A stretch of 64,000 bases of DNA from positions 62,001 through 126,000 of the forward strand of contig JAITSQ010000025.1 of assembly GCA_031287685.1 (NCBI GenBank). The letters are read 5' to 3'. Numbering within the stretch: the first letter of the stretch is position 1; every line of letters starts with the position of its first letter. This document shows positions 59,958-64,000 of this stretch, one piece after another. This stretch comes from Clostridiales bacterium. Lineage in GTDB: Bacteria; Bacillota; Clostridia; Lachnospirales; WQUN01. A program made the position numbers and the translations under genes. The notes beneath the pieces were generated by a model. It ran no database searches, was not told the origin of the DNA, and worked only from the letters and a program-made list of their open reading frames with translations.

Positions 59958-62333
59958 ATGCGAGAATTGTCGCCGAAAGAACTTAAACGGGATTTTTCGG
60001 AGTTTGTAGATTTTGAAACAACCGCCGAGATTCAGCCTTTTTATGATATAATCGGCCAGAAGCGCGCCCAAGAGGCGGTAAGCCTGGCTTTTAAGATAAA
60101 AAATAACGGGTACAATTTATATATGGAGGGCGACGCCGGGCTCGGCAAGGCCTCCTACGCCGTGAAATACGCGGCGGCGGCGGCGGGGAAAGCCCCCGTG
60201 CCGCCAGATTTGTGCTATGTGTACAATTTTCAGGAGCCTAAGCAGCCGTCGCTTCTGCGGCTTTCTCCGGGGAGCGGCGCGGTTCTGCGCGAGGAAATGA
60301 AAGAGCTTGTCGAACGGCTTCGCTACGAGCTGCTGAAAACTTTTGCCGACAGGGAGCTTGACGAGCTTCGCGCGGGAATCCTCAAACGCTACAGCGCTCG
60401 GAAGGACGGAATCATAAAAAACATTACGGAGGAGGCGCGCCAGCAGGATTTCGGCATAAAAACCACAAATACCGGTATTTACTTTATGCCGATAGTCGAT
60501 GGGGAAATCATATCGGAGGAGCAGTTTGACGACCTGAGCTGCGAACAGAAGGAACGGATTTCCAAAAATTCGGAGGCTATTTCCCTCTCCGCCGCCACGA
60601 CAATGCGCACCCTCAAGGAGTGGGAAAAGTCCGCCAAAAAAGAAATAAGCGACGCGGAGTTTCAAACCGCGCTGTTTGTCGTGGGCAAGCTGATGGAGCC
60701 GCTTTGCGCCAAATACGCGGACTGCGCTCAGATACTGAATTATCTCAAGGCCGTCAAAGAGGACATTCTTGACAATATAGACGTTTTTCTTGAGGAGGAG
60801 GGCGAGGAGGAGGACATTCAGTCTATAATGCCGTGGTACCAAAAACGCGGGGAGGAGGAGCTTTTCGCCAAATATGGCGTGAACCTGGTTGTGGATAACT
60901 CGCGCCTTAGCGGCGCCCCGGTAATCGTCGAGCATAACCCCACCTACGGCAATCTCGTCGGAGAGGTAGAGTATGACAACGAATACGGCAATTTTTCTAC
61001 GGATTTTATGAAAATAAAAGCCGGCACTTTTCACAAGGCGAACGGCGGATTTCTTATAATCAGCGCGCACGACCTGCTGGCCTCCGTTTCGGCGTGGGAG
61101 GCGCTCAAGCGTATGCTGAAAACAGGGCACGCGGCTATTGAGCCGATTAGAGAATATACGACGGGCATCGCTTTGTCGGGGATAAAGCCGGAAAAAGCGC
61201 CGATTTCGGTCAAGGTGATACTCTTCGGCTCGTATATTTATTACGATATACTCGCTGAATACGACAGCGATTTTAAAAAACTGTTCAAAATGTCGGCAAT
61301 GTTTGACGATGATATGAAGGCGGATAAAGAGAATGTGAGCCGGGTTCTGGGCTTCGTGAAGCGCTTCCTTGAGCGGGAGGGGCTGAAAGATTTAGACCGC
61401 GCGGCTTGCGTCAAAATACTTGAATACGCGGCGCGGGTGGCCGAACACCAGAACAAGCTGACGGCCCGCCTTGGAAAGCTCGCGGACATAATAATGGAAG
61501 CGTCGGTGGAGGCCTCCGGCGGCGTTATAACCGGGGCGGATATTTCCGCCTCGCTTGCGGCTTCGGACGCGCGGCGCGATATGTACGAGGAAAAATTCGC
61601 TGAGCTGACAGACGAAGGCCAGATTATGATAGACGCGGCGGGGGCGAAAGTCGGCGCGCTCAACGGACTTACAGTCATAGATTTTGGGGACTATGAGTTT
61701 GGCCGTCCGGCGAAAATCACCGCTACGACTTACGTGGGCAAGGCGGGCATTGTCAATATTGAAAAAGAGGCCGATATGAGCGGCAGCATACACGACAAGG
61801 GCCTGCAAGTGCTCATCGGCTTTCTGGGGGCGACTTACGCGCGGGATTTTCCCCTGTCGCTCTCCTGCCGTGTGTGTTTTGAGCAGAATTACAGCGAGAT
61901 TGACGGCGATTCAGCGTCCAGCACAGAGCTTTACGCGATTTTGTCAAGCCTGTCCGGTCTGCCGCTCAGTCAGGAAATTGCCGTGACCGGCAGTATAAAT
62001 CAATATGGCGACATCCAGCCAATCGGCGGCGTCACGACGAAAATCGAGGGCTTTTTCGACCTGTGCGCTTCCCGCGGCTTGACGGGGGGGCAGGGGGTCA
62101 TTATCCCCGAAGCGAACACCCGCAACCTTATGTTGAAAAGCGAGGTCATAGAGGCCGTGGCGGCCGGGAAGTTTCACATTTACGCTATAAGCCACGTCAA
62201 CGAAGGCATAGAGATTCTCACGGGAGTTAAGGCGGGAGAACTGAGCGACAAAGGAAAGTTTCCGTCGGACGCCGCGCACGGAATGGTGTATCGGAAACTG
62301 AGAGAGTATTATAAGAAGTCGATTTCTGAATAA
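59958..62333 (+). CDS. Lon-like protease with degenerate ATPase motifs
   Basis: A 791-residue member of the LonB/LonC-type family from the ATG preceded by GAGAGG. The AAA part starts IIGQKRAQEAVSLAF; its P-loop reads GDAGLGKASY with Ala where Thr/Ser normally follows Lys, and the Walker B place reads GGFLIISAHDLL without the usual Asp. The C-terminal Lon protease domain is intact: Ser652 in DGDSASSTELY and Lys695 in GGVTTKIEGFF, 43 residues apart as in E. coli Lon. It may be an ATP-independent protease. It follows rimI closely, where tsaD often lies. Confidence 0.88.
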   Translation: MRELSPKELKRDFSEFVDFETTAEIQPFYDIIGQKRAQEAVSLAFKIKNNGYNLYMEGDAGLGKASYAVKYAAAAAGKAPVPPDLCYVYNFQEPKQPSLLRLSPGSGAVLREEMKELVERLRYELLKTFADRELDELRAGILKRYSARKDGIIKNITEEARQQDFGIKTTNTGIYFMPIVDGEIISEEQFDDLSCEQKERISKNSEAISLSAATTMRTLKEWEKSAKKEISDAEFQTALFVVGKLMEPLCAKYADCAQILNYLKAVKEDILDNIDVFLEEEGEEEDIQSIMPWYQKRGEEELFAKYGVNLVVDNSRLSGAPVIVEHNPTYGNLVGEVEYDNEYGNFSTDFMKIKAGTFHKANGGFLIISAHDLLASVSAWEALKRMLKTGHAAIEPIREYTTGIALSGIKPEKAPISVKVILFGSYIYYDILAEYDSDFKKLFKMSAMFDDDMKADKENVSRVLGFVKRFLEREGLKDLDRAACVKILEYAARVAEHQNKLTARLGKLADIIMEASVEASGGVITGADISASLAASDARRDMYEEKFAELTDEGQIMIDAAGAKVGALNGLTVIDFGDYEFGRPAKITATTYVGKAGIVNIEKEADMSGSIHDKGLQVLIGFLGATYARDFPLSLSCRVCFEQNYSEIDGDSASSTELYAILSSLSGLPLSQEIAVTGSINQYGDIQPIGGVTTKIEGFFDLCASRGLTGGQGVIIPEANTRNLMLKSEVIEAVAAGKFHIYAISHVNEGIEILTGVKAGELSDKGKFPSDAAHGMVYRKLREYYKKSISE

Positions 62334-62374
62334 AACAAAAAACGCGTTGTTAAAACCGCGGTTTTTTGTTTTAT
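62334..62374. terminator. Bidirectional terminator
   Basis: AAAACAAAAAACGCG and CGCGGTTTTTTGTTTT form an imperfect stem between the convergent Lon-like and leuA genes. Confidence 0.7.
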
Positions 62375-62381
62375 TCGTTCG

Positions 62382-64000
62382 CTAACCTTGAAGCATTCGA
62401 TTTATAGCCGAAATAACCGCCTTTATGGAAGACTTCGTTATGCTCGATGACACGCCCGCGCCGAAATATGACTTCCCCTGCTGGTCGGAAATGTTCATAT
62501 ACGTTATAGCGCGGGACTTTGAGCCAAGCTCAAGCGAATGTTCGTTATAGTTTTCGATGTCGAAGCTGATTTGGAGTTTCTCCGAAACCGCTTTGCAGAA
62601 AGCGTCCAGAACGCCGTTGCCGGAGCCGGCAATTTCTGAAACTTCGCCGTTTACAAGAATGGAGGCCGAGACCGCCGTTTCCCCTTCGCCGTCGGTCTTT
62701 TCGCTATAGCGCGACAGCGCCGCGGGAGATTCAAGGTTGATATACTCCCGCTCGAAGAGGTTGTAAATTTCGCCCGGCTCAAGTTCCTTATGGCTTTGGT
62801 CGGAAACGCGGGTGACTGTCCCGCCGAATTCCTGAAGCATAGGCTTCGGCGGCACTATGCCGAACTTACGCTCCAGCACGTAGCCCACGCCGCCCTTGCC
62901 GGACTGGGAGTTTATGCGGATAATGGCCTCGTAGCTGCGTCCGAGGTCCGCCGGGTCAATCGGCAGATAAGGCACCTCCCAGACGTCATAATTATCGCCG
63001 ATATTAGCCATGCCTTTTTTAATAGCGTCTTGATGAGAGCCGGAAAACGCCGTGAAAACAAGGCTCCCGGCGTAAGGGTGCCTGTCGTGAACGGGGAGCA
63101 TTGTCGAGCTTTCGTACATATTAACCACGCGTTCGATGTCCGAAAAATCAAGCCCCGTGTCGATTCCCTGCGAATACATATTCATCGCGATTACCATTAT
63201 GTCGGCGTTCCCGGTGCGCTCACCGTTGCCGAAAAGCGTCCCTTCTACGCGGTCGGCCCCGGCCAGCAGGCCAAGCTCAGAGGCGGCCACGGCGCAGCTT
63301 CTGTCATTGTGCGTGTGGAGGCTGACTATTACGCTGTCTCGGCGGTTAAGGCTGTTGCAGATGTACTCAATCTGGTCGGCGTACACGTTCGGCGTAGTCA
63401 TCTCGACCGTCGAGGGCAGATTGATTATGCACTTATTCTCCGTCGAGGGTTTCCATATGTCAATAACGGCGTTGCAGACCTCCGCGGCGTAGTCCATCTC
63501 CGTTCCGGTGAAACTTTCGGGGGAATACTCAAAAACAAAGCGCTCCCGGCCGTATTTTTCAGCAAGCTCAAGAACGCGGCGCGCGCCGTATTCCGCAAGC
63601 TCTCGGACTTCCTGCCGCGATTTTTTAAAAACCACATCCCTTTGTAAAACAGACGTAGAGTTATACAGGTGCACGACGGCTTTTTTAACGCCGCCAAGGG
63701 CCTCGAAAGTTTTTTCCATAATATGGCCGCGCGCCTGAGTCAGCACCTGAATCGCCACGCCGTCGGGTATAAGCCCGTCGTCTATTAATTTGCGCGTAAA
63801 AATATACTCCGTATCGCTCGCGGCGGGAAAACCTATCTCGATTTCCCGGAAGCCAATCTCGACCAGAAATTTGAAAAATTCAACCTTTTGCGCCAGATCC
63901 ATAGGCACTTGCAACGCTTGATTGCCGTCGCGAAGGTCAACGCTGCACCAAGCCGGCGCTTTTTCTATGTATTTTAAGGGCCACGTCCGTTCGTTAAAAT
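62382..64000 (-). CDS. leuA: 2-isopropylmalate synthase, long (type 2) form, 5' incomplete
   Basis: The frame runs off the right edge, leaving about 539 residues of a roughly 560-residue protein. Near the edge it reads RTWPLKYIEKAPAWCSVDLRDGNQAL, the hallmark of the fungal/actinobacterial-type LeuA. HTHNDRSCAVAA with its metal-binding His, NGERTGNADIMV, and a C-terminal leucine-sensing domain (about the last 130 residues) follow. It condenses acetyl-CoA with 2-oxoisovalerate in leucine synthesis. The usual start and any leader lie outside the window. Confidence 0.96.
   Translation of the reverse strand, partial: FNERTWPLKYIEKAPAWCSVDLRDGNQALQVPMDLAQKVEFFKFLVEIGFREIEIGFPAASDTEYIFTRKLIDDGLIPDGVAIQVLTQARGHIMEKTFEALGGVKKAVVHLYNSTSVLQRDVVFKKSRQEVRELAEYGARRVLELAEKYGRERFVFEYSPESFTGTEMDYAAEVCNAVIDIWKPSTENKCIINLPSTVEMTTPNVYADQIEYICNSLNRRDSVIVSLHTHNDRSCAVAASELGLLAGADRVEGTLFGNGERTGNADIMVIAMNMYSQGIDTGLDFSDIERVVNMYESSTMLPVHDRHPYAGSLVFTAFSGSHQDAIKKGMANIGDNYDVWEVPYLPIDPADLGRSYEAIIRINSQSGKGGVGYVLERKFGIVPPKPMLQEFGGTVTRVSDQSHKELEPGEIYNLFEREYINLESPAALSRYSEKTDGEGETAVSASILVNGEVSEIAGSGNGVLDAFCKAVSEKLQISFDIENYNEHSLELGSKSRAITYMNISDQQGKSYFGAGVSSSITKSSIKAVISAINRMLQG

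Noticed and set aside
60117-61130. 337-codon minus-strand frame
   Set aside because: Lies wholly opposite the Lon-like gene and has no recognisable features.
62790-63647. 285-codon plus-strand frame
   Set aside because: Opposite the conserved leuA coding sequence; low-complexity shadow.

Overview
The window looks like chromosomal DNA of an endospore-forming, meso-diaminopimelate-type anaerobe of the class Clostridia. It is rich in G+C, with codons ending mostly in G or C. The clues seen here are spoIIE behind a Spo0A-type promoter, a spoVD/spoVE-type wall cluster, YhcN- and GerMN-type spore lipoproteins, a MurE with the DNPR signature, an acetylating aldehyde dehydrogenase and a bacteriohemerythrin. 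I could not place genus or family. A TolC-like protein is an odd companion for a presumed single-membrane cell. No rRNA, CRISPR array, prophage or intact transposase was seen.

Layout. 1-4.1 kb: end of a fucose/arabinose-type isomerase, an orphan barstar, a TolC-family protein with a small membrane protein, and an M19 dipeptidase. 4.2-13.5 kb: spoIIE, then a mostly minus-strand housekeeping and spore block (rsmA, GerMN protein, rsfS, a fused nadD-yqeK, yhcN-like, yifB/comM, smpB, a transaldolase-like gene). 14.3-22.2 kb: nrnA-like, truB, ribF, small unknown genes, tRNA-Arg, tRNA-Pro, a copper-chaperone-like protein, argS, an SH3 protein and hemerythrin. 22.3-31.9 kb, minus strand: a Ter (TerD) stress module with a Ca2+ P-type ATPase, a 50-residue protein, three TerD paralogues, a CitE-like lyase, a two-domain phosphoribosyltransferase, a StiP/PELOTA protein, a zinc-ribbon gene broken by a small transposon-like insert, and a HAD phosphatase.

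32-45.1 kb: the division and wall cluster mraZ-rsmH-ftsL-pbpB-spoVD-murE-murF-mraY-murD-ftsW/spoVE, preceded by a five-repeat MraZ operator. 45.1-49.1 kb: two prepilins, tRNA-Lys, a U32 peptidase, an O-methyltransferase, a short MltG-like protein and a TSCPD protein. 49.2-54.3 kb: aldehyde dehydrogenase, an APH-like kinase, a flavin reductase, murA and a ClpP-like tepA. 54.4-64 kb: infC-rpmI-rplT (infC with an AUU start), an aldo/keto reductase, then secG-rimM-trmD-tsaE-tsaB-rimI-Lon-like protease, and the 3' part of a type-2 leuA.

The most notable points are the Ter module coupled to a Ca2+ pump, a family of miniature inverted-repeat elements with TATAGC-type ends that sit at gene ends and in one case split a gene whose frame is restored by removing the element, non-AUG starts for infC (AUU) and rsmA (probably AUC), and a Lon-like protease whose ATPase motifs look degenerate while its Ser-Lys dyad is intact. 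All function calls come from reading the sequence; no database search was made.
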